64,000 nt of DNA. Source: Cannabis sativa (Eukaryota; Streptophyta; Magnoliopsida; Rosales; Cannabaceae). The position numbers were made by a program, and so were the translations under genes. The number at the start of each line of letters is the position of its first letter. The first letter of the stretch is position 1. The notes beneath the pieces are model-generated. The model ran no database searches. It was given only the letters and a program-made list of their open reading frames with translations, and was not told where the DNA came from. The stretch covers positions 30,365,257 to 30,429,256 of the forward strand of contig NC_083607.1 of NCBI RefSeq assembly GCF_029168945.1. The letters are read 5' to 3'. Shown here in pieces: positions 1-11,198 of the stretch.

Positions 1-228
1 CAGCTGTATGATTTTCAAATCATAATCACGTGTACATTACGTGATATGTAATCAAATCCTATGATTTTAGGGACGATTGTTGTAAACATATTACAGTCAA
101 CTTTGTAATTAACTGCCCATTATGTAATTATAAATAGTGGCAAGTAAGATGAAAAGGGGGGACGAAAAAAACTCATACAAGAGGAACCCTGAAAAACAAT
201 CAGAAAACTGAATAAGATTGACACGTGG
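1..228. repeat. Older LTR-like remnant, left half
   Basis: No reading frame of note. A TATA box (TATAAATAG, 129-137) is followed by an A-rich, purine-rich stretch, as in the promoter/R region of a plant LTR. The sequence is cut at 228 by the Tekay element and appears to resume at 9229 (ACACGTGG then ACTATGTAG). The motif around the join resembles the GACTCGTGGACTA found in the Tat-type LTR at 55985 of this window. I infer an old Tat-like LTR or solo LTR; the outer end lies outside the window. Confidence 0.4.
224..228. repeat. Target site duplication, left (CGTGG)
   Basis: CGTGG immediately precedes the LTR and is repeated at 9224-9228 after the other LTR. This perfect 5-bp duplication is typical of LTR retrotransposon integration and fixes both element ends. 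Confidence 0.9.
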
Positions 229-1457
229 TGTAACACCCTAACTAGCATAGGCGTATTACGTGATTTTTAAACATGTTGTGCAGCTCGTTGCTAATCAACG
301 AGGTTTATGGAAAACGTGATTAATTAAAATTTTAGCTTTTTAACTAAACTTGTAAAATATTTATACAAAAGACTCGGGATCCCGATTACAAAACCATTTA
401 CAAAAGTTTACTGTTTATACAAAATATTTGTCGCCTAGCGACTAGTTACAAAAAAATAGCCTAGCTGTCCCGATGATCGTACGCTCCAGGCCTAACCGCC
501 CTGACATGTACAATCTTCATAGGCTCGTTCACGGTCCATCAGCCCTAGCCTTGCCTTTACATACACAAAAACATAGCACTGTAAGTCGACAGACTCAGTA
601 AGAAAAGCATAATAATACTCATACATAAATCCCGGTCATGATCAGACGCCCATACCCCTGACCATAACCCTAACTGCCGTGTCCAACATGATACTGAGTC
701 CCCCTAACTGCCGTGTCCAACACGGTACTGAGTTCTGAACGTTCATAGGGACGGTACTATTGACAAGTAACAGCCTAATCGGTCAAACTGGTCATACTCC
801 GGCTGCTGGTCATACTCCGGTTCTGGGAATTTTCAAAACCCATCCGGAATTTTGGATGCACAACCGGAATTCCGGTTCCTCGCAGGCAGAAATCAAAACT
901 TCACAACTCATTCAAATCAACTCCAAATGACACAAAACCTTCCAGACTTGTTCTATATATCCCCTAGAACATTTCTAAAGCAACAAAACCAAGCTTTAAG
1001 CACAGAAACACAATTCACCATTGGAGGTTCAAGATTGAGTTCAAAAACTCAAAACTTGACTAAACCTCCAAACAGCCACTAAATCAAGCATAACTAAACC
1101 TATTTCAACATAAATTAACACCAGAAAACAGAACATAATAATAGCAGCAACCACAGCAACGAAAATCAAAACTTTACTTTGAAAACCATAGCTTTTGAAC
1201 ACAATTTCACAAACTTGAACAAAGGTAACTAGCATGCATGAAACCTACTTAATTCCATTCAATTCAAGCATAGAAAACCACAGAAAACAACCTAAAACTA
1301 TAGCAGCAACAACATCAAAATCAAACATGCAACCATTTTCTTTTTCCTTGAAAACTAAGAAAACTAAAGAGCAAGATTCAAGGCTTACCAAGAGCTTAGA
1401 ATCACACAAAATCTGCTTGAAAATCAAAGGAAAACCAGCCCTAGCACACACAACCAG

Positions 1458-1515
<58 letters not shown>

Positions 1516-1977
1516 GAGAGCTTTGATTTTTCTTTCAACATGCTCAAATATCACTCTTTATTCAGCCAACACATAATTAAATTAAACATATAATTCAATT
1601 AAATAAAGTCCACTAAAGGACAAAATATCATTGGGGCAAAAAGACCATTTTTCCCCTCCACACTAAAATAACATAAATAACACTAAAGGGGTATTTTTGG
1701 AAAATTCTAAATTCCCGGCCATTCCCGACATTCCCAATGTCTAATAAACCGTCCCAAACTACTAACATACTAAGTTGTGATTTTACTGACCCAAACACCG
1801 AGTTCCAAGATACTGGGCACCGCAAATGCAAAATTATGAAAACTACTAAATGACATAAAAATGCATCTCTGAATTCAAAAATAACAGTATAATAATTATT
1901 TAAATAGCTATAAATAATTTTTCATAATTAAACATGATTAACTGCTAATTTCCAAATTAAACTAAGCGGTCTTTACA
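229..1977 (-). repeat. 3' LTR of Tekay element (internally deleted)
   Basis: Begins TGTAACACC and ends CTTTACA on the plus strand. It matches the 6946-9223 LTR end to end but is 1749 bp against 2278 bp. About 0.5 kb is missing around position 820, where sequence equivalent to about 7690-8065 and extra copies of a tandem repeat are absent. Outside indels the two LTRs differ at roughly 2 percent of sites in the stretch I compared by eye. Confidence 0.92.
1460..1511. repeat. (GA)n microsatellite in LTR
   Basis: About 25 uninterrupted GA/AG units. The matching site in the other LTR (8691-8719) has only about 15 units, so the tract changed length after insertion. Predicted Arg-Glu or Leu-Ser repeat peptides across it are artefacts. 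Confidence 0.95.
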
Positions 1978-1978
1978 A

Positions 1979-1995
1979 CTATTCCCCCCTTAAAA
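1979..1995 (-). other. Polypurine tract of Tekay element
   Basis: On the minus strand a purine run (AAGGGGGGAATAG) ends two bases before the 3' LTR. It is the expected plus-strand primer for reverse transcription. The polyprotein stop codon TAG (1979-1981) lies within it. Confidence 0.85.
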
Positions 1996-3076
1996 GGATT
2001 TCGTCCCCGAAATCTAACCTGAATAACTCTGGATATTGAGCTCTCATATCTGACTCTAGTTCCCAGGTGGCTTCCTCCACCTTGCTGTTTCTCCAGAGAA
2101 CTTTGACCAATACTATGGTCTTATTCCGAAGGACTTTATCCTTTCTATCCAGGATCTGCACTGGTTTTTCTTCGTAAGTCATATCTGGCTGCAGTTCTAG
2201 GCTCTCATAACTGAGTATATGAGAAGGATCTGAAACGTATTTTCTCAACATCAAGACATGGAATACGTTGTGAACTGCTGATAAAGCTGGAGGCAACGCT
2301 AACCGGTATGCCACTTGACCTATCTTCTCGTGAATCTCGAAAGGCCCTGTAAATCTAGGGCATAACTTGCCTCTTTTCCCGAAACGTTTGATCCCCTTCA
2401 TTGGAGACACTCGTAAAAACACATGGTCCCCTACTTGGAACTCAACATCTCTGCGTTTCGAATCAGCATAACTTTTCTGTCTACTCTGTGAGGCAAGCAT
2501 TCTAGCTTTTATCTTCTCTATTGCCTCATTGGTCCGCTGCACTGACTCTGGTCCTAAGTATTTTCTCTCCCCTGTCTCATCCCAGTGGATGGGAGATCTA
2601 CATTTCCTACCGTATAATAGTTCATAGGGAGCCATCCCTATCGTACTCTGATAACTGTTGTTGTAAGAAAATTCTATCAACGGTAGATATTTATTCCAAG
2701 AGCCTTCAAAATCCATAACACAGGCTCGTAACATGTCCTCCAATATCTGAATTGTCCTTTCGGACTGACCATCTGTCTGAGGATGGAATGTTGTATTGAA
2801 TTTAAACTTTGTACCCATTGCTCGTTGCAAACTCTGCCAAAATTTGGAGGTGAACTTCGGATCCCTATCCGAAACTATAGACTTCGGTACCCCGTGAAGT
2901 CTTACAATCTCTCTGACATACAATTCTGCCAACTGATCCGCTGTAAATGTTGTTCTAATAGGCAGAAAATGAGCAGATTTCGTGAATCGATCCACCACTA
3001 CCCAGATGGAATCAAACAAACCCGTGGTTCTAGGTAACCCGACCACGAAATCCATCGTGATATCTTCCCATTCCAT
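1979..3076 (-). pseudogene. Tekay integrase core and chromodomain-like C-terminus
   Basis: Open stretch of 365 residues. The integrase catalytic triad is intact: D9 in the MDFVVGL context, D70 in SDRDPKF and E106, which gives exact D,D-35-E spacing. It is followed by the GPY/F-like region (FTGPFEI) and a C-terminal segment with VKVLWRN and EEATWE motifs, the chromodomain-like tail of Del/Tekay elements, which is thought to guide integration to heterochromatin. It is out of frame with the preceding zinc-binding part because of a frameshift near 3075, so it cannot be made as part of a full polyprotein. Confidence 0.92.
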
Positions 3077-3480
3077 TCAGGTAGGGTTAAAGGCTGCAAC
3101 AACCCTGCTGGTCTCTGATGTTCAGCCTTAATCTGCTGACAAGTGAGGCACCTCGATACGAATTCTACCAAATTCTTCTTCATACCGCTCCACCAGAAGT
3201 ACGGTTTAAGATCTTGGTACATCTTAGTGGTGCCGGGATGCAAAGAATACGGGGTAGAATGAGCCTCCTCAAAGATCTCATTCCTGAGTTCCACACTATT
3301 CGGAACACAAACCCTAGCTTTATACAGAAGCATCCCGTTGTCTGACACTGAAAAGTCCCTGGCTTGACCAGCCAAAACTTCATCTCTGATCTTCACTAAC
3401 TCTGGATCCGTCATCTGAGCGGCTTTAATTCTTTCCAACAGATCAGAGTGCAGCGTTAAGTTGTGAAGCTGACCTATCAC
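2998..3480 (-). pseudogene. Tekay RNase H/integrase connector and integrase zinc-binding domain
   Basis: About 135 meaningful residues. The HHCC zinc-binding domain of retroviral-type integrases is visible (HPGTTKMY ... CLTCQQIK). The frame begins after a one-base shift relative to the RNase H segment near 3478. It runs out of frame near 3075, where the integrase core continues in another frame, so the last ~25 residues of this open stretch are spurious. Confidence 0.88.
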
Positions 3481-3863
3481 AAATCAATGCTGGATCTAAC
3501 CATATCCTCTGCTAGCTGAGGCGAGATCTGAACCATGCTAGCTACCTGCCCAGGACCTTTTCTGCTCAGGGCATCGGCCACTACATTGGCCTTCCCAGGG
3601 TGATAGAGAATTTCACAGTCATAATCTTTCACTAGTTCCAACCAACGTCTCTGTCTCATGTTCAAATCTTTCTGAGTAAAGAAATACTTGAGACTTTTAT
3701 GGTCGGTATAGATTTCACACCTTTCTCCGTAAAGGTAATGCCGCCAAATCTTCAACGCAAAAACCACCGCGGCCAACTCTAGATCATGAGTCGGGAATCG
3801 CTGTTCGTAATCCTTTAACTGACGGGAGGCATAAGCGATAACCCGATCGGCTTGCATCAACAC
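3477..3863 (-). pseudogene. Tekay RNase H domain
   Basis: 128 residues with RNase H motifs of Ty3/gypsy elements: [22 protein letters not shown], and the [11 protein letters not shown] and [12 protein letters not shown] blocks. It is in the same frame as the upstream RT segment but separated from it by an in-frame TAG (3876-3878). It ends where a one-base deletion shifts the frame. Confidence 0.9.
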
Positions 3864-3875
3864 ACACCCTAGACC

Positions 3876-5204
3876 CTATCTGGATGCATCGCAATAAACA
3901 ACAAATTTCCCGTTGTCTAAAGGCAAAGCTAGCACTGGAGCGGTAATCAACCTTTGCTTCAGCTCCTGAAAACTAGCTTCGCACTTGTCTGACCAGACAA
4001 ACCGCTGATTCTTCTTTGTAAGTTCGGTTAGGGGCATTGAAATTTTTGAAAACCCTTCCACGAACCTACGGTAGTACCCAGCTAAACCCAAGAAGCTTCT
4101 AATCTCTGTCACTGTCTTCGGTCTCGGCCAATCCCTGACGGATTCGATCTTCCCGGGATCCACCTTGATCCCATTTTTGCTCAAAATGTGCCCTAAGAAG
4201 GACACCTGAGATAGCCAAAATTTGCATTTCTTGAACTTGGCATAAAGCTTGTGTTCCCGAAGCCGTTGCAGTACCATCTGAAGATGTAACTCATGCTCCT
4301 CTTCTGACTGAGAGTACACAAGGATGTCGTCGATAAACACAATCACACAGATATCGAGGAAATCCTTGAATACTCTATTCATCAAGTCCGTGAATGCTGT
4401 AGGAGCATTGGTTAGTCCGAACGACATAACCAGGAATTCATAATGTCCATACCTAGTGCGGAAAGCCGTCTTCGGAATGTCCTCCTCTCGGATTTTCAAC
4501 TGATGATAACCCGAACGGAGATCAATCTTAGAAAAGACCGTCTTCCCCTGAAGCTGATCGAACAAATCATCGATCCTAGGTAATGGATATTTACTCTTTA
4601 CTGTCAGCTTGTTCAATTCTCTGTAATCGGTGCACATCCTCATAGTTCCATCTTTCTTCTTGACGAATAAAACTGGGGCTCCCCAGGGTGACACACTAGG
4701 CCGAATAAACCCTATGTCAAGCAACCCCTGGAGCTGAATCTTTAATTCCTTAAGTTTAGCTGGAGCCATTCTATACGGAGCCTTAGAAACCGGTTCCACC
4801 CCTGGTGCCAAATCTATCACGAAGTCAATCTCCTGCTGAGGTGGTAACCCTGGAAGTTCTTCGGGAGAAACATCTAAAAATTCCCGAACCACCTTGATGT
4901 CTTCTGGCCGAATGGTATCTGGCCGAGTGGTGTCCACCACCACGGCCAGAAACCCTAAACAACCGCCATGCAATAATTCTCTAGCTGACATGGCCGAAAT
5001 CATCGGGATCCGAGATCCCCGAACTGAACCAACAAACACGAATGGTTCTTCACTTTTCGGTTGGAAGATCACCATCTTCCTTTTGCAATCAATACTCGCC
5101 GAATATTTAGATAGGAAATCCATTCCTAAAATAATATCGAACTCTACTAGGCTCATCTCTATCAATTCAGCACTTAACTCTCTACCATCTATCCTGATCG
5201 GCAT
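3876..5204 (-). pseudogene. Tekay reverse transcriptase
   Basis: 442 residues. The first ~45 are the end of the aspartic protease (ILGMDFL). RT motifs follow: [16 protein letters not shown] (about 182-197), [11 protein letters not shown] (208-218) and the catalytic FIDD at 290-293, a common Ty3/gypsy variant of YxDD. Its first part continues the gag-protease frame across the stop at 5274-5276. It ends at an in-frame stop just after YCDASR, at the start of RNase H. The catalytic residues are intact, but the polyprotein is interrupted on both sides. Confidence 0.92.
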
Positions 5205-5273
5205 AGACCTAATCCACCTTTTGGAGATAACTAACTCTCCGCCAACTAATAGGGTTCCAAACCCTGATTCATA

Positions 5274-6131
5274 TCAATCATATGGTCTATCCAATTTACT
5301 AAAGACTTTGTCTGCCACATAAGAATGTGTAGCCCCAGAATCAAACAGTACTGAGTAAAGCAAGTTATTAACAGAAAGCTGACATGTTACCACTGAGGGG
5401 CTGGCATCTGCATCAGCCTGAGTGATGGCGAACACCCTAGCTGGAGTGGGTATCGCCGGAGCTCTCGGTGCCTCTGAGCGGAGCTGGGGACAATCCCTCT
5501 TGAAGTGTCTGGGCATGCCACAGTGAAAGCATCCCTGACCTTTGCATTCACGCCGATCGTGCCTTTTGCAGCTGGGGCACTCGGGATAGGAGAACCAGGT
5601 CTCTGCACCACCAGGACGACTACCTCTATTCTGGTTCCCCCGGAACCTCTTGTTCTGACTCGAGCCTCCGGATGCAGTGGATGCTCTCCTCTTCTGGTCC
5701 ATGGCCGAACCACTACTCCCCCTGCTAAAGCCTGATGCAGGAGGGGTAGGAGCCCCGCCACTCGCCGGAGTACTAGCCGACTCCGACATACACCCAACTG
5801 CGCCCTCAGCTCGCAATGCCTTCTCCACCATCTCAGCATAGGTAGCCTTGTCGTCAGTGGTGATCATCAAGTCATGCTTAATCTTCGCATTTAACCTGTC
5901 CAGGTATTTCTCTTTCTTGCTGAAGTCGGTTGGCACTATTCCCAAGGCTAACCTCGCCAACCGGTCAAACTGAGTAGTATACTCGGTCACGCTCATATTC
6001 TCTCGCTGGGTCAGGTGAGCGAACTCTTTCCTCTTGGCGCTTCTGACTGCCTCGTTATAATACTTGGCGTTGAAGAGTTCCTGGAACCTTTCCCTGGTCA
6101 TAGTAGTGACGTCATGGATTTGAGACACCAT
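5274..6131 (-). pseudogene. Tekay Gag C-terminal part and protease active site
   Basis: 285 residues: the retrotransposon gag capsid-like region (FNAKYYNEAVRSAKRKEF, SVTEYTTQFDRL), a basic Gly/Ser-rich linker, a CCHC zinc knuckle (CFHCGMPRHFKRDC) for RNA binding, and the aspartic protease active site (LFDSGATHSYV). The same frame continues on both sides, but is closed by stops at 6156-6158 and 5274-5276. Three further cysteines (CPSCKRHDRREC) lie just before the knuckle. Confidence 0.9.
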
Positions 6132-6155
6132 GTCCCACCAGACAAGAGCGTCTTC

Positions 6156-6665
6156 CTAGAACTGGAAAGTGGCACACACCACTCTGTCATTACCGGTGAC
6201 ACCCATAAAATTCAAAATTTTGGTGATCACCGTCAGCCACTGTTCGGCCTTCATCACATCTGGACCTCCCAGAAAGACCGGAGGTGCTTGCTTCCGGAAC
6301 CGTTCATACAAAGGTTTCATTCGGTTGGCCGCCACAAATATTTCGGCCTGAGCAGCAGGGGCGGGTGCCACTGGAACTACTGGCACAGGCACGGCAGGAG
6401 CCCCCTGCTGCCTCAATCTCTGAATCTCGAGGTCTTGCTCTTCAATTCTGGCTTGCATTTCAGCAAACCTAACCTCCCAATTCTGGGCTTCCTGATCGGC
6501 TTGGGGAGCCTGGGCAGCCTGTGGCGGGTTCTCATCACCCCGACCACGAGCCCTGCCCCGGGGACCTCTACCTCGGCCCCTAGCTGGCGGGGGAAACTGA
6601 GCTCCCTGACCTTGATTCGACCCTACCGAATTGCCCTGGCTCCTGGTAGTCCGTCTGGCGTCCAT
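6156..6665 (-). pseudogene. Tekay Gag N-terminal part
   Basis: 169 residues from the probable gag start (ATG at 6663-6665). It has a basic RG-rich stretch, a coiled-coil-like EEQDLEIQRLRQQ segment and the start of the capsid-like domain (FLGGPDVMKAEQWL). It ends in an in-frame TAG (6156-6158) within the conserved gag block; the same frame then continues with a typical WWD motif, so a single nonsense change truncates Gag. Confidence 0.9.
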
Positions 6666-6930
6666 CTAGTCGGAACCGCCTGCGAAACCAAGAGTTGGCA
6701 TATCAGGTCGCATTCAAGAAGAGCTTACTAATGCCACTTAATTTGGAAATTAAAAACGAAACATGCGCTTATTCTACTATCAGGCTACTAACATGCTTCC
6801 TATCAGGCTTTTCTTATTCATAAAAATTAAATAAACTACTAAAGTAATAAAAGCTTACTGAACCGTGGAACAAGCTAACTGTTGATGATGACTGTACATG
6901 TCGTGACGATCTTCGGAAGACAACCTGGCG
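6666..6930 (-). other. Tekay 5' leader between primer site and gag
   Basis: About 265 bp with no coding signal between the primer-binding site and the gag start. This is the usual position of packaging signals, but no specific motif was recognised. Confidence 0.6.
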
Positions 6931-6942
6931 GCTCTGATACCA
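6928..6942 (-). other. Primer-binding site (initiator Met tRNA type)
   Basis: On the minus strand TGGTATCAGAGC follows the 5' LTR after three bases. This is the classical complement to the 3' end of plant initiator methionine tRNA used to prime minus-strand DNA synthesis. It confirms that the element is read on the minus strand. Confidence 0.93.
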
Positions 6943-7487
6943 AATTGTAACACCCTAACTAGCATAGGCGTATTACGTGATTTTTAAACATGTTGTGCAG
7001 CTCGTTGCTAATCAACGAGGTTTATGAAAAACGTGATTAATTAAAATTTTTGCTTTTTAATTAAACTTGTAAAATATTTATACAAAAGACTCAGGATCCC
7101 GATTACAAAACCATTTACAAAAGTTTACTGTTTATACAAAATATTTGTCGCCTAGCGACTAGTTACAAAAAAATAGCATCGCTGTCCTGATGATCGTACG
7201 CTCCAGGCCTAACCGCCCCGACATGTACAATCTTCACAGGCTCGTTCACGGTCCATCAGCCCTAGCCTTGCCTTTACCTACACAAAAACATAGTACTGTG
7301 AGTCGACAGACTCAGTAAGAAAAGCATAATAATACTCATACATAAATCCCGGTCATGATCAGACGCCCATACCCCTGACCATAACCCTAACTGCCGTGTC
7401 CAACACGATACTGAGTCCCCCTAACTGCCGTGTCCAACACGGTACTGAGTTCTGAACGTTCATAGGGACGGTACTATTGACAAGTAA

Positions 7488-7715
7488 CAGCCTAATCGGT
7501 CGAACCGGTCATACTCCGGCTACTGGTCATACTCCAGCCTGTACCGATGTGTTAAAGTATCAGCCTAATCGGTCGAACCGGTCATACTCCAGCCTGTACC
7601 GACGTGATATGTCAAATAGTACGGAACCACCAACCTAAGTATCAGGCTAATCGGTCAAACCGGTCATACTCCGGCTGCTGGTCATACTCCAGCCTGTACC
7701 GACGTGATACGGTTG
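7488..7715. repeat. Tandem repeats in LTR (CAGCCTAATCGGTC... units)
   Basis: At least three imperfect units begin with the phrase CCTAATCGGTC and end with CCAGCCTGTACCGA, near 7491, 7560 and 7645. Only one unit is left in the 3' LTR. Such arrays are a usual source of LTR length change by slippage or unequal exchange. Confidence 0.75.
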
Positions 7716-8688
7716 GATGGTTCGAAGCCAACATACATATCTAATGTAATCTAACAGGCTTCCTACATGCATGCTAAACATGTAATCTACATATACATAC
7801 TGTTATACTAATCTTACCTGGATTCCGAATTCAGGTGTGCCGGTCAACCTCACAGGAACTATCTGAGCGGCGCATTACAGGCTCCTAAACCATAAAAATC
7901 ACAACACTATAAGTGATACGCTAAATCACTTCCCGGGGTCTTAAACTAGGAACTAAAAGTTTCCCTATCGATAAAAAGCATGGCAATACCCCAAATAACA
8001 TAAAAACGAGGAAAACTAGGGTTTCTAAAATTTCCCCAATCGGTAGACCGGTTGCCCAACCGGAATTCCGGTTCTGGGAATTTTCAAAACCCATCCGGAA
8101 TTCCGGTTCTTCGCAGGCAGAAATCAAAATTTCACAACTCATTCAAATCAACTCCAAATCACACAAAACCTTCCAGACCTGTTCTATATATCCCCTAGAA
8201 CATTTCTAAAGCAACAAAACCAAGCTTTAAGCACAGAAACACAATTCACCGTTGGAGGTTCAAGATTGAGTTCAAAAACTCAAAACTTGACTAAACCTCC
8301 AAACAGCCACTAAATCAAGCATAACTAAACCTATTTAAACATAAATTAACACCAGAAAACACAACATAATAATAGCAGCAACCAGAGCAACGAAAATCAA
8401 AACTTTACTTTGAAAACCATAGCTTTTGAACACAATTTCACAAACTTGAACAAAGGTAACTAGCATGCATGAAACCTACTTAATTCCATTCAATTCAAGC
8501 ATAGAAAACCACAGAAAACAACCTAAAACTACAGCAGCAACAACATCAAAATCAAACATGCAACAATTTTCTTTTTCCTTGAAAACTAAGAAAACTAAAG
8601 AGCAAGATTCAAGGCTTACCAAGAGCTTAGAATCACACAAAATCTGCTTGAAAATCAAAGGAAAACCAGCCCTAGCAAACACAACCAG

Positions 8689-8690
<2 letters not shown>

Positions 8691-8719
<29 letters not shown>
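8691..8719. repeat. (GA)n microsatellite in LTR
   Basis: About 15 GA units, homologous to the longer tract at 1460-1511. Confidence 0.92.
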
Positions 8720-8724
<5 letters not shown>

Positions 8725-9223
8725 GAGAGCTTTGATTTTTCTTTCAAGTTTTCTAACTTTGTAATTTTTGAATAAAAGGAATAACATGCTCAAATATCAC
8801 TCTTTATTCAGCCAACACATAATTAAATAAAACATATAATTCAATTAAATAAAGTCCACTAAAGGACAAAATATCATTGGGGCAAAAAGACTATTTTGCC
8901 CCTCCACACTAAAATAACATAAATAACACTAAAGGGGTATTTTTGGGAAATTCTAAATTCCCGGCCATTCCCGACATTCCCAATGTCTAATAAACCGTCC
9001 CAAACTACTAACATACTAAGTTGTGATTTTACTGAGCCAAACACCGAGTTCCATGATACCGGGCACCGGAAATGCAAAATTATGAAAACTACTAAATGAC
9101 ATAAAAATGCATCTCTGAATTCAAAAATAACAGTATAATAATTATTTAAATAGCTATAAATAATTTTTCATAATTAAACATGATTAACTGCTAATTTTTA
9201 AATTAAACTAAGCGGTCTTTACA

Positions 9224-9228
9224 CGTGG
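9224..9228. repeat. Target site duplication, right (CGTGG)
   Basis: Second copy of the 5-bp target duplication at 224-228. Confidence 0.9.
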
Positions 9229-9440
9229 ACTATGTAGAATTTCAACTGGAAAACCATGTAAAAAAACCCTCTGTTCATACTTTAATTTTTACAGCTTTTA
9301 TTTTTCTATGTGAAATTACTACTGCGAGGCTCAAATTTGGTTAACGAAAATTTGCGTTAATAGAGAGAGAGAGGGGGCTGCCTTAGGTTTTTTGCTGAAA
9401 TGGTATAATATTGGGGCTGCCTTAGGTTTTATATATTCAG
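9229..9440. repeat. Older LTR-like remnant, right half, and short direct repeat
   Basis: Continues the sequence interrupted at 228 and has no coding potential. The phrase GGGGCTGCCTTAGGTTTT occurs twice (about 9374-9391 and 9413-9430), about 40 bp apart. The LTR-like part probably ends near 9360 in GCGTTAATA, but its exact end is unclear. Confidence 0.4.
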
Positions 9441-9678
9441 TATAAAAAAAAGGGAGGGTGGCTATACCCTACAAGTTTAAAACTATCGGGTATATGGGTT
9501 TAATTTTTTTTCTTTTTTTTAACAAAAAATCGTCGCCTATTTATGTAGGCACGGTTCCAAATCATCGTGAATGCTCATTTTTTCCAATGGTTTTAAATAG
9601 TTGCTCAATTTTTTTAGCGACGGTCCTCAAAAAAAATTGTCTTTAGGACCGTCGCGAATTGTCAATTTTGTAGTAGTG
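9441..9678 (-). mobile_element. Terminus of a CACTA-type DNA transposon
   Basis: Read from 9678 on the minus strand the sequence begins CACTACTACAAAA, the classical plant CACTA (En/Spm) end. Subterminal repeats of a GGACCGTCGC-like core follow in both orientations (9619-9656), as expected of transposase binding sites. A further relative (ATCGTCGCC ... GGCACGGTTCC) lies at 9528-9557. The opposite terminus is not visible, so it is either truncated or lies left of the window. The element abuts the LINE at 9679. Confidence 0.7.
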
Positions 9679-10444
9679 GGTGTTTAGCAAGGATGGAGTT
9701 ATCATAGTAGGATATGCCATAAGAAGCAACACAGGAGCCATCACGTCTAGATCCACCATGAAAAAATCTATTTCTTTCTGTCCAAATAGCACACATAATA
9801 CAAATCAAAGTTTGAAATTTAGTTTTAGAGTACATCGTGGATAGATGGATCACATAATATTCGTCTTGCATATGATGAGCTTTCTGGCAATCAATCACAA
9901 AAGTTGAAGCTTTCCAAACTGATTTTGCATACAGACAAGTAAACAAACATGTCCTATGGATTCATAAGCATTATTACATAGTGAACATGTCATCGAGTCA
10001 ATAACTTTCCTCCTTTTTAAGTGTAACAACAACAGGTAATGCACTTTGGATAACCTTCCAGGCAACATTTTTTATCTTGGGAGGCAAATTTAAGTTCCAA
10101 AAGTTTTTCTACCAATTACTCCGAGTATTAGATGTGGAAGAATCATCTACTTCAGCAATAGAGTCGGCCAAATGAAAACTGGACTTGATCGTATAGACAC
10201 TCGTTGTCGTATGATGACAAATGAGTATGTCTTAAGTTTGGAAATAACTCAATGGTATTGTAATGATCCTATCAACATTAATTGGAGCAAAATGAGTATT
10301 TAGTAAAGCAACTTTCCATTTCCTAATGTCCTTAATGATCGGGTATCCAAGGATCGATACCACAAGTGATGTTGAGTCTATTCCCAATTTTGTAGCGCAT
10401 GCCCTTAATAAGCAACTCTCTGCATCAATGCAATACCTTTCCAT
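9679..10444 (-). pseudogene. LINE ORF2 C-terminal region, zinc-binding RVT domain
   Basis: At 10444-10232 the translation has the phrase LLNTHFAPINVDRIITIPLS, matching the stretch that precedes the zinc-binding domain of plant LINE reverse transcriptases (W..L....F...D...I..IPLS). At 9946-9679 it reads through FTCLYAKSVWKA and ends in the characteristic CAIWTERNRFFHGG. The middle is broken by stops. Nothing of the following RNase H domain remains before the CACTA junction. Confidence 0.75.
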
Positions 10445-11198
10445 GTTAATAAAGGAGAGTGACCAAGACTTGCTTCCAAAAAGGATTAATTAGAGAAATA
10501 TTTATGCTTCAATAGCTGGCTAAGTAGAGAGTTTGGTAGTTCAAGAATACGCCATGCCTACTTAGCCAAGAGAGCTTGGTTAAAATGGATAAATGAACAA
10601 AAACCCATACCTCCCTCAAATTTTGATTTACAACGAAGTTTCCATCTCTTTCAATGTATCTTTGAGCCATTTTGGTTGGATCTTGACAAAATGTTTGCCA
10701 TCATAGGCTCTAACTGGTCACAAAACTTTATTGTGAGACGAAAGCAACTCATAGCATAAGTGGGTATGGATTGAACCCAACTTTTAAGAGCTCCTCCATT
10801 CTGCCAATAGATAAAAGTTCGTCATTCCAAGCATGAAGTAGCTTCCATATCCCTTCTTTGATACTACTGAATAATTCAGTTCAATCTTGTCCTGCATAAG
10901 CTGGTAACCCCAAGTAGGTTTCAGGACATTCACATATAGTCATACATAGTGTTTAAGAGAAAAAGGTTCTCGTACCATCTTGTGTGATCAGGGAAAAGGA
11001 CATGACAAATTTTTTAGTGTTAAGAAACTGACCAGAGGCTATATAATAAGGGTCCATAACTCAATTAATGGCCCTTGTTGAATTCTCATTGACTCGACAA
11101 AATAAAAGACTATCGTTAGTAAATAATAAGTGACAGACTGATGGAACGTGTTTTGTGAGTTTTAGGCCTTGCATATTTCCAATTAATTCTTCATGTTG
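10445..11198 (-). pseudogene. LINE ORF2 thumb/connection region, broken
   Basis: No long open frame, but translated pieces match the post-RT part of plant LINEs. EGGMGF and a following FNQALL-like stretch lie near 10620-10560, with a LLKHKYF segment near 10510. Near 11112-11123 the catalytic FADD box reads FTND, so the RT active site is altered as well as out of frame. Confidence 0.65.

Larger units (their letters stand above)
229..9223 (-). mobile_element. Ty3/gypsy LTR retrotransposon, Tekay/Del-type chromovirus, defective
   Basis: Complete structure read on the minus strand: 5' LTR 6946-9223, primer site, gag-protease-RT-RNase H-integrase with a C-terminal chromodomain-like segment, polypurine tract, 3' LTR 229-1977, and a 5-bp TSD. 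The gag-pol region is one continuous frame apart from three in-frame stops (near 6157, 5275, 3877) and two frameshifts (near 3478 and 3075), so no intact polyprotein is made. LTR size (over 2 kb) and the integrase C-terminus fit the Tekay/Del clade. A solo LTR of the same family sits at 20264-22505 in the opposite orientation. Confidence 0.93.
6946..9223 (-). repeat. 5' LTR of Tekay element (full length)
   Basis: 2278 bp, with TG...CA ends on either strand. It has tandem repeats at about 7488-7715 and a (GA)n tract at 8691-8719. Palindromic CCGGAATTCCGG-type motifs occur at about 8058-8115. It matches 229-1977 apart from the deletion there, and 20264-22505 in reverse complement. Confidence 0.93.

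Noticed and set aside
1234..1593. Open frames with long Arg-Glu or Leu-Ser runs (also 8465-8793)
   Set aside because: They are translations of the (GA)n microsatellite in the LTR; length differs between LTR copies and no domain is present.
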